Notes: a model not told the origin generated them from the sequence alone. Positions 34,406-41,481 are shown, numbered from the stretch's first letter. The stretch: DNA of 64,000 nucleotides from Lysobacter sp. (GCA_030151365.1 JASLDW010000089.1:4065-68064); one strand, 5' to 3'. A program made the numbers and translations.

Positions 34406-35410
34406 TTATTGCTTCGCCAACGCAGCCATCACCGCCTTCTGCACGTGCAGGCGGTTCTCGGCTTCGTCGATGGCGATGCAGTTGGGCGAATCCATCACGC
34501 CGTCGGTCGCCTTGACGTTGCGGCGCAACGGCAGGCAGTGCGAGAACACGCCGTTGTTGGTCAAGCCCATCTTGCGTTCGTCGACGATGAAGTGCTTGAA
34601 CTGGTCGCGGATCGGCTTTTCGCGTTCCCAGTTGCCGAAATACGGCAGCGCGCCCCAGCTCTTGGCGTAGACGACGTCGGCATCGCGGTAGGCGCTGTCG
34701 ATGTCATGACTGACGGTGAGCGAACCGCCGCTCTCGGCGACGTTCTGCGCCGCCCAGCCCATGTAGCGCTCGTCGAGCAGGTACTCCTCGGTCGGGCACA
34801 GCAGGGTCACGTCCATGCCCATACGCGTGGCGATCGTCAGCGCCGAGTTGGCGACCGCGGTGTTGAGCGCCTTCGGGTGGTAGGTCCAGGTCAGCACGTA
34901 TTTCTTGCCGCGCAGATCGGTCGTGCCGAAATGTTCCTGCAACGCCAGCGCATGCGCCAGTTCCTGGCAGGGATGGGTGATCGTCTCCATGTTGATCACC
35001 GGCACCGTCGAATACTTGGCGAAGCCGTTGAGCACGCGATCCTGGCGATCGATCGACCAATCGACGAACTTCGGGAAGGCGCGCACGCCGATCAGGTCGA
35101 CATAGCGCGACAGCACCTTGGCCACTTCGGCGATGTGTTCCTCGGCCTCGCCGTCCATCACCGTGCCGAAGTCGAATTCGATCGGCCACGCGTCCTTGCC
35201 CGGCTGCAGCACCACCGCATGGCCGCCCAACTGGAACGTGCCCAGTTCGAAACTGGTGCGGGTGCGCAGCGACGAATTGAAGAACACCAGCGCCACGCCC
35301 TTGCCTTTCAGCGCATCGCCGAACTTGTGCTGCTTGTAGCTGGCGGCATCGGCTAGCACGGCGTCAAGCTCGGCGCGGGTCCAGTCCTGGGTATTGAGGA
35401 AATGCTTCAT
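34406..35410 (-). CDS. argF': N-acetylornithine carbamoyltransferase
   Basis: A 334-residue transcarbamylase. The carbamoyl-phosphate motif reads SSLRTRTSFELG and the C-terminal motif HCLPLRRN instead of the ornithine type HCLPA; together with GKDAWPIEFDFG these mark the acetylornithine-specific AOTCase described from Xanthomonas. It makes N-acetylcitrulline, which ArgE then deacetylates. It is the first gene of the operon. The ATG at 35410 is preferred; an in-frame TTG four codons upstream is less likely. The 200 bases upstream hold a putative attenuator (promoter, leader peptide, alternative hairpins, terminator at 35450-35475). Confidence 0.95.
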   Translation of the reverse strand: MKHFLNTQDWTRAELDAVLADAASYKQHKFGDALKGKGVALVFFNSSLRTRTSFELGTFQLGGHAVVLQPGKDAWPIEFDFGTVMDGEAEEHIAEVAKVLSRYVDLIGVRAFPKFVDWSIDRQDRVLNGFAKYSTVPVINMETITHPCQELAHALALQEHFGTTDLRGKKYVLTWTYHPKALNTAVANSALTIATRMGMDVTLLCPTEEYLLDERYMGWAAQNVAESGGSLTVSHDIDSAYRDADVVYAKSWGALPYFGNWEREKPIRDQFKHFIVDERKMGLTNNGVFSHCLPLRRNVKATDGVMDSPNCIAIDEAENRLHVQKAVMAALAKQ

Positions 35411-35449
35411 CGGAATATTCAACGGGAAGAAAATGACGGGGAAGAAACG

Positions 35450-35475
35450 AAAAAGCCCGGCGCGGGGCCGGGCTT
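35450..35475 (-). terminator. Intrinsic terminator in argF' leader (attenuator 3:4 hairpin)
   Basis: On the minus strand, AAGCCCGGC (35475-35467) pairs perfectly with GCCGGGCTT (35461-35453) around a five-base loop, followed directly by a T-run (TTTTT then CGTTTCTT). This is a textbook intrinsic terminator, yet it lies between the promoter and argF', with its end only 40 bases before the argF' ATG and no gene for it to terminate other than hutF about 170 bases upstream. Its 5' arm can instead pair with 35501-35509 (see the antiterminator entry). Confidence 0.85.
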
Positions 35476-35531
35476 CACTTGGCTGCTGACGCAGCGATTC
35501 GAACCGGCCGGAGTCAGTGCTCGTACGGTCG
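35466..35531 (-). promoter_or_regulatory. Alternative RNA pairings of the argF' leader (pause and antiterminator)
   Basis: Segment 2, CTCCGGCCGGTTC (35513-35501 on the minus strand), can pair in two ways. With segment 3, GAAGCCCGGCC (35476-35466), it forms GGCCGG/CCGGCC plus UUC/GAA with a two-base bulge: an antiterminator that uses the 5' arm of the terminator. With segment 1, CGACCG (35531-35526, leader codons 25-26), it forms a CGA/UCG and CCG/CGG hairpin with one bulged U. A small GCTGC-GTCA-GCAGC hairpin lies at 35482-35495. The leader stop codon falls between segments 1 and 2, as in classical attenuators. Pairings were found by eye; energies were not computed. Confidence 0.6.
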
Positions 35532-35603
35532 GCGCGCGCGCGACGTCATGCCGCTGGCCATGGCGGCGGCAGACAAATAGATGGCGTCGGTGCAAGTGCG
35601 CAT
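35514..35603 (-). CDS. Putative arginine leader peptide (argF' attenuator)
   Basis: A 29-codon open frame (begins MRTCTDAIYLSAAAM, ends TSRARRPYEH, stop TGA at 35514-35516). Arg codons are CGC at 2, CGC at 22, CGC at 24 and CGA at 25, so three lie within four codons, five to eight codons before the stop, the place where control codons sit in attenuator leaders. No Shine-Dalgarno sequence is visible, but the predicted transcript start falls on or beside the ATG, so leaderless initiation is possible; internal ATGs at codons 15 and 19 are alternatives. Caveat: Arg is common by chance in GC-rich frames. The call rests on the combination with the hairpins and the argF' gene downstream. Confidence 0.5.
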   Translation of the reverse strand: MRTCTDAIYLSAAAMASGMTSRARRPYEH

Positions 35604-35609
35604 CCGGCG

Positions 35610-35638
35610 ATTCTCGCACCCCTTGTGGTGCACCGCAA
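35610..35638 (-). promoter_or_regulatory. Candidate sigma70 promoter of the arg operon leader
   Basis: On the minus strand TTGCGG (35638-35633, -35) and GAGAAT (35615-35610, -10, four of six matches to TATAAT) are separated by exactly 17 bases. The expected start, about seven bases past the -10, is near 35603, which is the A of the leader ATG. The element lies between the hutF stop (35645) and the leader, so the arg operon need not depend on readthrough from hutF. Confidence 0.5.
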
Positions 35639-35644
35639 CCATGG

Positions 35645-36883
35645 TTACCCCTGCAACAACCGGCCCAGTGCCTGGCGGTAACGGGCCTCGATGGCTTCGC
35701 GGGCGACGTGCCGCCCCTCGGTGACCACCTCGCGTCCCGCCACTTCGACCCTCTTCACCGCGGGTCGATTGCCCGAGAACACCCAGCGATCAGCCACATC
35801 GGTGTCGGTGGCAGCAGCCAGGATCGGCGCCTCCGCATCCAGCACCACCCGATCCTGTTGTGCGAAACCGGTCGCCTGCGCGGCGCTGGCGGCGACGCCG
35901 GCCAGCAGGGTTTCGCCGACACTGGGCGACGCCGGGCCGATGGCGATGTTGCGGCGCTGGCGTTGCAGGCGCTGGCCGTATTCCAGCCAGCGCAGCTCCT
36001 CGATCGGCGACACCGAGATATGCGAATCGGAGCCGATGCCCCAGCGTCCGCCATGGTCAAGGTAGTCGCGGAACGGGAAGAACCCGTCGCCAAGGTTGGC
36101 TTCGGTGGTGGTGCAGATCGCCGCGGTCGCGCCCGACTTCGCCAGCGCGTCGATCTCGCCGGCATCGAGATGGGTCGCATGCACCAGCGTCCAGCGCGCA
36201 TCGACGTGGGCATGATCGAACAGCCAGCGCACCGGACGTTGTCCGCGCACGGCGACGCATTCCTCCACTTCTGCCATCTGTTCGGCGATATGGATGTGGA
36301 TGCGCGCATCATTCGGCAACCCGACGATGACGTCGTGCATCGCTGCCGCCGGCACCGCACGCAGGCTATGCAAGGCGCAGCCGACGCGCAACGATTCGTC
36401 CTCGTCCTTGCGCAAGATGTCGATCAGGCGCATATAGGCATCGACGTCATGCCCGAAACGGCGCTGGCGTTCCGACAACGGTCGTCCATCGAAACCACCG
36501 GTCATGTACAGGACCGGCAGCAAGGTCAGGCGGATACCGGTCTCGCGTGCGGCTTCGATCAGCGCGCGCGACATCGCCGCGGGATCGCCATAGGAACGGC
36601 CATCGGGCTGATGATGGAGATAGTGGAATTCACAGACCGTGGTGTAGCCGGCTTCCAGCATCTCCACATACAACTGCGATGCCACCGCATGCAGCGATTC
36701 GGGATCGAAGCGCGACGCCAGCGCGTACATGGTTTCGCGCCAGGTCCAGAACGAATCCTCGGGATGGGTCTGGCGTTCGCCCAGTCCGGCCATCGCGCGC
36801 TGGAAGGCATGCGAGTGGAGATTGGCGATGCCTGGCATCTGCCAGCCGGCGGACGTGCGTTGCATGAGGGCTGCGTTCGGCAT
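35645..36883 (-). CDS. hutF: Formimidoylglutamate deiminase, short N-terminus
   Basis: An amidohydrolase-superfamily enzyme converting N-formimidoyl-glutamate to N-formylglutamate in the five-step histidine pathway. The metal motif LHSHAFQRAMAGL, FHYLHHQPDG, HIHIAEQMAEVEEC, LVHATHL and GSDSHISVSPIEELRWLEYGQRL match HutF. From the best ATG (36883) the protein has 412 residues, and only about 18 precede the metal-binding strand; HutF usually has some 45 more, forming half of a small beta domain. An upstream GTG frame would add 47 residues of arginine-rich sequence that overlaps the ClC gene and does not look like HutF. So the N-terminus is either truly reduced or lost. It is divergent from the ClC gene with ~38 bases between. 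Confidence 0.85.
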   Translation of the reverse strand: MPNAALMQRTSAGWQMPGIANLHSHAFQRAMAGLGERQTHPEDSFWTWRETMYALASRFDPESLHAVASQLYVEMLEAGYTTVCEFHYLHHQPDGRSYGDPAAMSRALIEAARETGIRLTLLPVLYMTGGFDGRPLSERQRRFGHDVDAYMRLIDILRKDEDESLRVGCALHSLRAVPAAAMHDVIVGLPNDARIHIHIAEQMAEVEECVAVRGQRPVRWLFDHAHVDARWTLVHATHLDAGEIDALAKSGATAAICTTTEANLGDGFFPFRDYLDHGGRWGIGSDSHISVSPIEELRWLEYGQRLQRQRRNIAIGPASPSVGETLLAGVAASAAQATGFAQQDRVVLDAEAPILAAATDTDVADRWVFSGNRPAVKRVEVAGREVVTEGRHVAREAIEARYRQALGRLLQG

Positions 36884-36921
36884 CCCGGCATTGTGCCGGA
36901 TGCCCGCGCGCACGTGCGAGA

Positions 36922-38250
36922 ATGCCCGATATGGATCCGCAGCCGCACGCCCCCATCCTGCTCGCTTCGTCCGAGAGCTGGCGTCGGCGCATGGCGCTGT
37001 GGTGTGGCGCCGTCGTGGTCGCACTGGCGTCGATCCTGTTCGCCAAGGGCAGCGACGCCGCCTTCCGCGGTTTCATGTGGCTGCATCGCCATTGGCCACT
37101 GGCATCACTGGCCCTGCCGCCCCTGATGTTCGGTTTTCTGTCATGGATTACCGCGCGCGGCATGCAGGCCACGCGCGGCAGCGGCATCCCCCAGGTCATC
37201 GCCGCACTCGAGCAACCGGTCGAATGGCGCGAAGCGCAACTCTCCCCGAGGATCGCCTTCGCCAAGTTGGGGCTCACACTCGCCGGTTTGCTGGGTGGCG
37301 CGTCGATCGGGCGCGAAGGCCCGACTGTCCACATCGGTGCCGGGCTGATGCACTGGATCGGCCGGCGCTTCGGTTTCGATGATCCGCAACAGGGCGCGCG
37401 CTTCCTGCTGGCCGGCGGCGCGGCGGGAATCGCCGCGGCATTCAACACACCGTTGGCGGGCGTCGTGTTCGCCATCGAGGAACTCGGTGGCGCCTTCGAG
37501 CATCGCTTCTCGGGTACGCTGCTGACGGCCGTCATCATCGGCGGCGTGGTTTCGCTCGGTCTACTGGGCGATTACGTCTACTTCGGCCACGTTTCCACAC
37601 GGATCGCCTTCGGCAGCGGCTGGCTGGCAGTGCCGGCCTGCGCAATCCTGTGCGGGCTCGCCGGCGGTCTATTCAGTCGCGCCCTGCTCGCATTGACCGC
37701 ACCCGACACTCCGGTGCTCGGTACACTGCGCAGTCGTCATCCGGTCCTGCTCGCAATTGCCTGCGGCATCGCCCTGTCATTGCTCGGATATTTCCTGGGC
37801 GACGGCATCTTCGGTACCGGCTATGCGCAAGCGCGTGGCGCGTTGCTGCAACAGGACCTTCCCGGCGGCGGCTTCGGCATCGCCAAGTTGTTCGCCAACC
37901 TGGTGTCCTATCTCGCCGGCATTCCGGGCGGCCTGTTTTCACCGGCACTTGCCGCCGGCGCGGGACTCGGCCAGAACCTGGCGCCACTGTTCCCCGCGGC
38001 ACCGGCATCGGCGGTGGTGCTGCTCGGCATGTGCGGCTACCTGTCGGGCGTGACCCAGGCGCCGCTGACTTCGGCCATCATCACCATGGAGATGACCGAC
38101 AGCAGCGACATGTTGTTGCCGATCCTCGCGGTGGCGTTGATCGCGCGCACGACGTCGATGCTGGTCTGCCGGATGCCGGTCTACAAGGCGCTGGCACTGC
38201 GCCTGCTGCTGCAATCACCCGTGGCTTCAACGAAGACTACGCATGACTGA
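36922..38250 (+). CDS. clcA: ClC-type chloride/proton antiporter
   Basis: A 442-residue membrane protein of the ClC family. The anion-pathway motifs are present: GSGIPQ (~81-86), GREGPTVHIG with the external gating Glu, and GIPGGLFSPALAAGAGLG; the internal proton Glu is in VFAIEELGGAF. Both glutamates being present points to H+/Cl- exchange rather than a channel. There is no C-terminal CBS pair. It may help in acid stress or anion balance. The ATG at 36922 or 36931 could start it. Its end overlaps hutI by eight bases, so an ion exchanger is translationally coupled to a histidine-catabolic enzyme, while hutF is divergent on the other side. Confidence 0.9.
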   Translation: MPDMDPQPHAPILLASSESWRRRMALWCGAVVVALASILFAKGSDAAFRGFMWLHRHWPLASLALPPLMFGFLSWITARGMQATRGSGIPQVIAALEQPVEWREAQLSPRIAFAKLGLTLAGLLGGASIGREGPTVHIGAGLMHWIGRRFGFDDPQQGARFLLAGGAAGIAAAFNTPLAGVVFAIEELGGAFEHRFSGTLLTAVIIGGVVSLGLLGDYVYFGHVSTRIAFGSGWLAVPACAILCGLAGGLFSRALLALTAPDTPVLGTLRSRHPVLLAIACGIALSLLGYFLGDGIFGTGYAQARGALLQQDLPGGGFGIAKLFANLVSYLAGIPGGLFSPALAAGAGLGQNLAPLFPAAPASAVVLLGMCGYLSGVTQAPLTSAIITMEMTDSSDMLLPILAVALIARTTSMLVCRMPVYKALALRLLLQSPVASTKTTHD

Positions 38251-39460
38251 TTCATCCGATAACGGACTCCTGATCGGGCCAACCCTCGCCACGCTGGATG
38301 ATGATTCCGGCTACGGCCTGGTCGAGAACGGCGCACTGGCCTGGCGCGACGGCCGCATTGCCTACGCCGGATCGCGCGCAGCACTACCCGTGGAACTCTC
38401 CACCATCGCCACGCCGATCGAGGCGACGGGACTGGTCACCCCGGGACTGGTCGACTGCCATACCCACGTCGTCTTCGCCGGCGACCGTGCCGGCGAATTC
38501 GAGCTGCGCCTGCAGGGCGCGAGCTACGAAGAGATCGCCCGCGCCGGCGGCGGCATCCTCTCCAGCGTGCGTGCGGTACGTGCCGCCAGCGAGGAAGAAT
38601 TGCTGGAAACCTCCGAGCCGCGCGTGCTCGACCTGATCGCCGACGGCGTGACCACGCTCGAGATCAAGTCCGGCTACGGCCTCGACTTCGACAACGAACG
38701 CAAGATGCTGCGGGTCGCGCGCGCACTCGGCGAGCGCACCGGCATCACCGTGCGCACCACCTATCTCGCCGCCCATGCATTGCCGCCGGAATACGCCGGA
38801 CGCGCGGACGATTACATCGCCGCCGTGATCGACTGGCTGCCGCGCCTGCATGCGGAAGGACTGGTCGATGCCGTCGACGCCTTCTGCGAAGGCATCGGTT
38901 TCTCGCCCGCGCAGACACGGCGCGTGTTCGAGGCCGCGCGCGCGCTGGGTTTGCCGGCGAAACTCCATGCCGACCAGTTGAGCGATCTCGGCGGCGCAGC
39001 GCTGGCCGCGGAATTCGGTGGACTCTCCGCCGACCACATCGAACACACATCGGAAGCCGGCGTGCGCGCGATGGCGGAATCCGGCACCGTCGCGGTGCTG
39101 CTGCCCGGCGCGTTCCATGTGTTGCGTGAAACCAAATTGCCCCCACTCGAGCTGCTGCGTCGGTACGGCGTACCGATGGCCGTCGCCACCGACTGCAATC
39201 CCGGCACCTCGCCGTTGCGTTCGCTGCGCCAGGCGATGCAGCTGGCCACCATGCATTTCCGCCTGACGCCCGAGGAAGCCCTGCGCGGCGCGACCACACA
39301 CGCGGCGCGCGCGCTCGCGCTGGCCGATCGCGGCATATTGCGCGTCGGACAACACGCCGATTTCGTGCTGTGGAACGTCGCGCAACCGGCGGAACTCTGC
39401 TACTGGCTGGGCGGACGCCTTGCGCGGTCCGTGTATTCCAACGGCAAACGCGTCGCCTGA
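38243..39460 (+). CDS. hutI: Imidazolonepropionase
   Basis: A 405-residue amidohydrolase that opens the imidazolone ring in histidine degradation, giving N-formimidoyl-glutamate, the substrate of HutF. Metal ligands are in VDCHTHVVFAGDR; LQGASYEEIARAGGGILSSVRAVR and TTLEIKSGYGLD line the substrate site; KLHADQLSD, HIEHTSEAGV and AVATDCNPGTSP carry the remaining conserved His and Asp. Length matches the family. Its ATG overlaps the end of the ClC gene by eight bases, and a dipeptidase gene follows after 32 bases, suggesting one transcript clcA-hutI-dipeptidase. Confidence 0.95.
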   Translation: MTDSSDNGLLIGPTLATLDDDSGYGLVENGALAWRDGRIAYAGSRAALPVELSTIATPIEATGLVTPGLVDCHTHVVFAGDRAGEFELRLQGASYEEIARAGGGILSSVRAVRAASEEELLETSEPRVLDLIADGVTTLEIKSGYGLDFDNERKMLRVARALGERTGITVRTTYLAAHALPPEYAGRADDYIAAVIDWLPRLHAEGLVDAVDAFCEGIGFSPAQTRRVFEAARALGLPAKLHADQLSDLGGAALAAEFGGLSADHIEHTSEAGVRAMAESGTVAVLLPGAFHVLRETKLPPLELLRRYGVPMAVATDCNPGTSPLRSLRQAMQLATMHFRLTPEEALRGATTHAARALALADRGILRVGQHADFVLWNVAQPAELCYWLGGRLARSVYSNGKRVA

Positions 39461-39492
39461 CCATTCGTCCCGACCTTGATGGAGATCGCACC

Positions 39493-40692
39493 ATGAAACC
39501 CCTGCGTTCCCTGCTTGCCGCCGCCCTCCTCGCCGCATTGCCGACACTCGCTTTGGCGCAGGGGACGCCCGCTGCACGCAAGCTGGCGCACGACGCCATC
39601 ATCGTCGATACCCATATCGACGGCCCCGAGATGCTGCAGGACGGTTGGCGCGATCTCGGCCAGCGCACCGATCGCGAATTCGACTGGCCGAAGGCGCAAC
39701 AAGGCGGGCTCAAGGTCGCCTTCATGTCGATCTATACCTCGCCCAAGCAGGACGCCGAGGACAAGGCCTACCAGGTCGCCAACGCGATGATCGATTCGAT
39801 CGAGGCGCTGGTGCAACGCCATCCCGGCAAATTCGCACTGCTGCGCTCGCCGCGCGATGTCGCCCGACGCAAGCCCGGCGTCGTGCTGCTGCCGTTCGGC
39901 ATGGAAAACGGCGCACCGATCGGCAGTGATCTTCGCCGCCTGCAATTCTTCTACGACCGCGGCGTGCGCTACATCACCCTCGCCCACAGCGCCGCCAATC
40001 GCATCGCCGATTCTTCCTATGGCGTCGAACGCAAGTGGCACGGCCTCAGCCCCTTCGGGCGCGACGTGGTGAAGGAGATGAATCGCCTCGGCATCATGAT
40101 CGATGTCTCGCATCTGTCCGACGAGTCGGCGATGGAAGCAATCAGGCTGAGTCGCGTCCCGGTGATCGCCAGCCATTCCGGCATGCGCCATTTCACGCCC
40201 GGCTTCGAGCGCAACGCCAGCGACGACATCGCCAAGGCGATCGCGGCGAAAGGCGGCGTGGTGCAACTGACGTTCGGCACCGGCTTCGTCAATCCCAAGG
40301 CCGCCGCCGACATGCAGGCAAGTTTCCGCGCCCGCGAGGACTTGCGTCAGCGCAACCTCGCCGCCAAGGCCGCCGGCAAACCGACCGAAGACGAAGCCGA
40401 ATTCGGTGCGCGCTGGGATCGCGAGCATCCCTCGCCCAAGACCGATATTTCCGCCGTGATCGACCAGGTCGTCTATGCGGTGAAGCTGCTCGGCGCCGAC
40501 CACGTCGGCATCGGCTCCGATTTCGATGGCGTCGACGGCAACCTGCCGACGCAGCTGCGGAGCGTCGCCGACTACCCGAACCTGGTCGCGGGATTGCAGG
40601 CGCGCGGCATCCGCGACGCCGACATCCGCAAGATCCTCGGCGGCAACCTGCTGCGGGTTTGGACGGCGGTGGAGAACGGCGCCAAGCGTTGA
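39493..40692 (+). CDS. Membrane-dipeptidase family (M19) protein, exported
   Basis: A 399-residue zinc dipeptidase with signal peptide MKPLRSLLAAALLAALPTLALAQ. The M19 renal-dipeptidase fold is shown by IIVDTHIDG (metal His and Asp), YITLAHSAANRIADSSYG, GIMIDVSHLSDESAMEAI, VIASHSGMRHF and HVGIGSDFDGVDG. It would cleave dipeptides in the periplasm, possibly feeding histidine and other amino acids into catabolism, since it follows hutI by 32 bases; that link is inference. GGAG at 39481 serves as ribosome binding site. A strong hairpin after the stop (40702-40729) can end the transcript. Confidence 0.9.
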   Translation: MKPLRSLLAAALLAALPTLALAQGTPAARKLAHDAIIVDTHIDGPEMLQDGWRDLGQRTDREFDWPKAQQGGLKVAFMSIYTSPKQDAEDKAYQVANAMIDSIEALVQRHPGKFALLRSPRDVARRKPGVVLLPFGMENGAPIGSDLRRLQFFYDRGVRYITLAHSAANRIADSSYGVERKWHGLSPFGRDVVKEMNRLGIMIDVSHLSDESAMEAIRLSRVPVIASHSGMRHFTPGFERNASDDIAKAIAAKGGVVQLTFGTGFVNPKAAADMQASFRAREDLRQRNLAAKAAGKPTEDEAEFGARWDREHPSPKTDISAVIDQVVYAVKLLGADHVGIGSDFDGVDGNLPTQLRSVADYPNLVAGLQARGIRDADIRKILGGNLLRVWTAVENGAKR

Positions 40693-40695
40693 TCC

Positions 40696-40729
40696 GCAAA
40701 AACGAAGCCCCGCATTCGCGGGGCTTCGT
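40696..40729. terminator. Intrinsic terminator, shared by dipeptidase and ThX genes
   Basis: Arms ACGAAGCCCCGC (40702-40713) and GCGGGGCTTCGT (40718-40729) pair perfectly around a four-base loop. On the minus strand the hairpin is followed by TTTT and G-poor sequence, making it a good terminator for the small ThX gene; on the plus strand it follows the dipeptidase stop with a weaker T-run (TTCGTCATT). Confidence 0.85.
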
Positions 40730-40750
40730 CATTGCAGCGTGTCGCCGGAC

Positions 40751-40918
40751 TCAGGCCGACTTCGCTGCCTTCTTCGCGACCACCTTCTTGGCGGCGGCCT
40801 TCTTCACCGGCGCGGCGGCGGTGCCGGCTGCCTTGGTGACGGCCTTCGCGCTGCGGGCATTGCCGTAGCTGCTGCTGTAACGCTTGCCCTTGGCGGTCTT
40901 GCGGTCGCCCTTGCCCAT
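40751..40918 (-). CDS. 30S ribosomal protein ThX with Lys/Ala-rich tail
   Basis: A 55-residue basic protein. The first ~22 residues (MGKGDRKTAKGKRYSSSYGN) match bacterial ribosomal protein ThX, a small peptide that sits in the head of the 30S subunit. The C-terminal half is a Lys/Ala-rich tail (for example KKAAAKKVVAKKAAKSA), similar to histone H1-like nucleoid proteins and longer than in Thermus ThX. GGGAG seven bases before the ATG is a good ribosome binding site, and a strong terminator follows the stop at 40702-40729. The gene is too short to appear in most length-filtered ORF lists. Confidence 0.82.
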   Translation of the reverse strand: MGKGDRKTAKGKRYSSSYGNARSAKAVTKAAGTAAAPVKKAAAKKVVAKKAAKSA

Positions 40919-40988
40919 CGTGTTTCTCCCGTTCTGTGGTGCCCGGAGACTCGACGTGCCCGCGGCGTGTGTGGAATGACCGGTGATT

Positions 40989-41426
40989 TTAGCGCGCTTC
41001 GGCCGCGCAGCACAGACCGGCGTCGTGGCGGCGGCTGGCGCGCAGGTTGGCCAGGTGGGCCGAGGCGACCAGCAGGCCGCCCATTCCCATCGCCAGCACG
41101 TGCCAGATCAGCAGGTGGTGGAGGCGCGGGACCAGGATTCCGGCCCACAGCACGAGGATGCCCAGCGCCATGGTCGCCGGGATGTGGTGCCGGCGGTGGC
41201 GGCGCCACGACGACAGCGTGCTGAGCAGCCCCACCACCGAAACGAAGAGGACGAAGCCGATTTCGATGCGATCGCCGAACCAGGCCGCCGCGCCCAGCGT
41301 CGGGATCAACGCCAGCACCAGCGGCGCCGCCAGACAGTGGATCGCGCACAGGAACGAACCGGTCGCACCGATGCGGTCGATCCAGCCGTGCGCGGCATCA
41401 TGACTTCTGGCATTGGTGGCGTTCAT
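40989..41426 (-). CDS. MerC domain membrane protein
   Basis: A 145-residue protein with four hydrophobic segments. The first helix carries the MerC cysteine pattern FLCAIHCLAAPLVLALIP, a CxxxC metal site in the membrane; the C-terminus ends LCCAAEAR with two further cysteines. MerC proteins were described in mercury resistance but chromosomal copies often move other metals. Here it is divergent from a ZnuD-like receptor with only ~55 bases between the starts, which contain tandem operator-like repeats, and zur is nearby. A role in zinc movement across the inner membrane is inferred from this context. The ATG at 41426 lies seven bases from the first repeat. Confidence 0.82.
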   Translation of the reverse strand: MNATNARSHDAAHGWIDRIGATGSFLCAIHCLAAPLVLALIPTLGAAAWFGDRIEIGFVLFVSVVGLLSTLSSWRRHRRHHIPATMALGILVLWAGILVPRLHHLLIWHVLAMGMGGLLVASAHLANLRASRRHDAGLCCAAEAR

Positions 41427-41432
41427 TCACGC

Positions 41433-41471
41433 AACTATATAACATTCACTATTGAAACTATATAACATTTC
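41433..41471. promoter_or_regulatory. Tandem Zur-box-like operator between MerC and receptor genes
   Basis: The 14-mer AACTATATAACATT occurs twice, at 41433-41446 and 41456-41469, exactly 23 bp apart, in a divergent promoter region that is AT-rich against a GC-rich background. The second copy reads TATAACATTTC at 41461-41471, the right half of the gammaproteobacterial Zur operator; the left halves are less conserved. The repeats sit between two metal-related genes, and a zur gene follows the receptor. Zinc-dependent repression of both genes is the natural reading, though binding is not shown. Confidence 0.6.
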
Positions 41472-41481
41472 AAATCACCCC

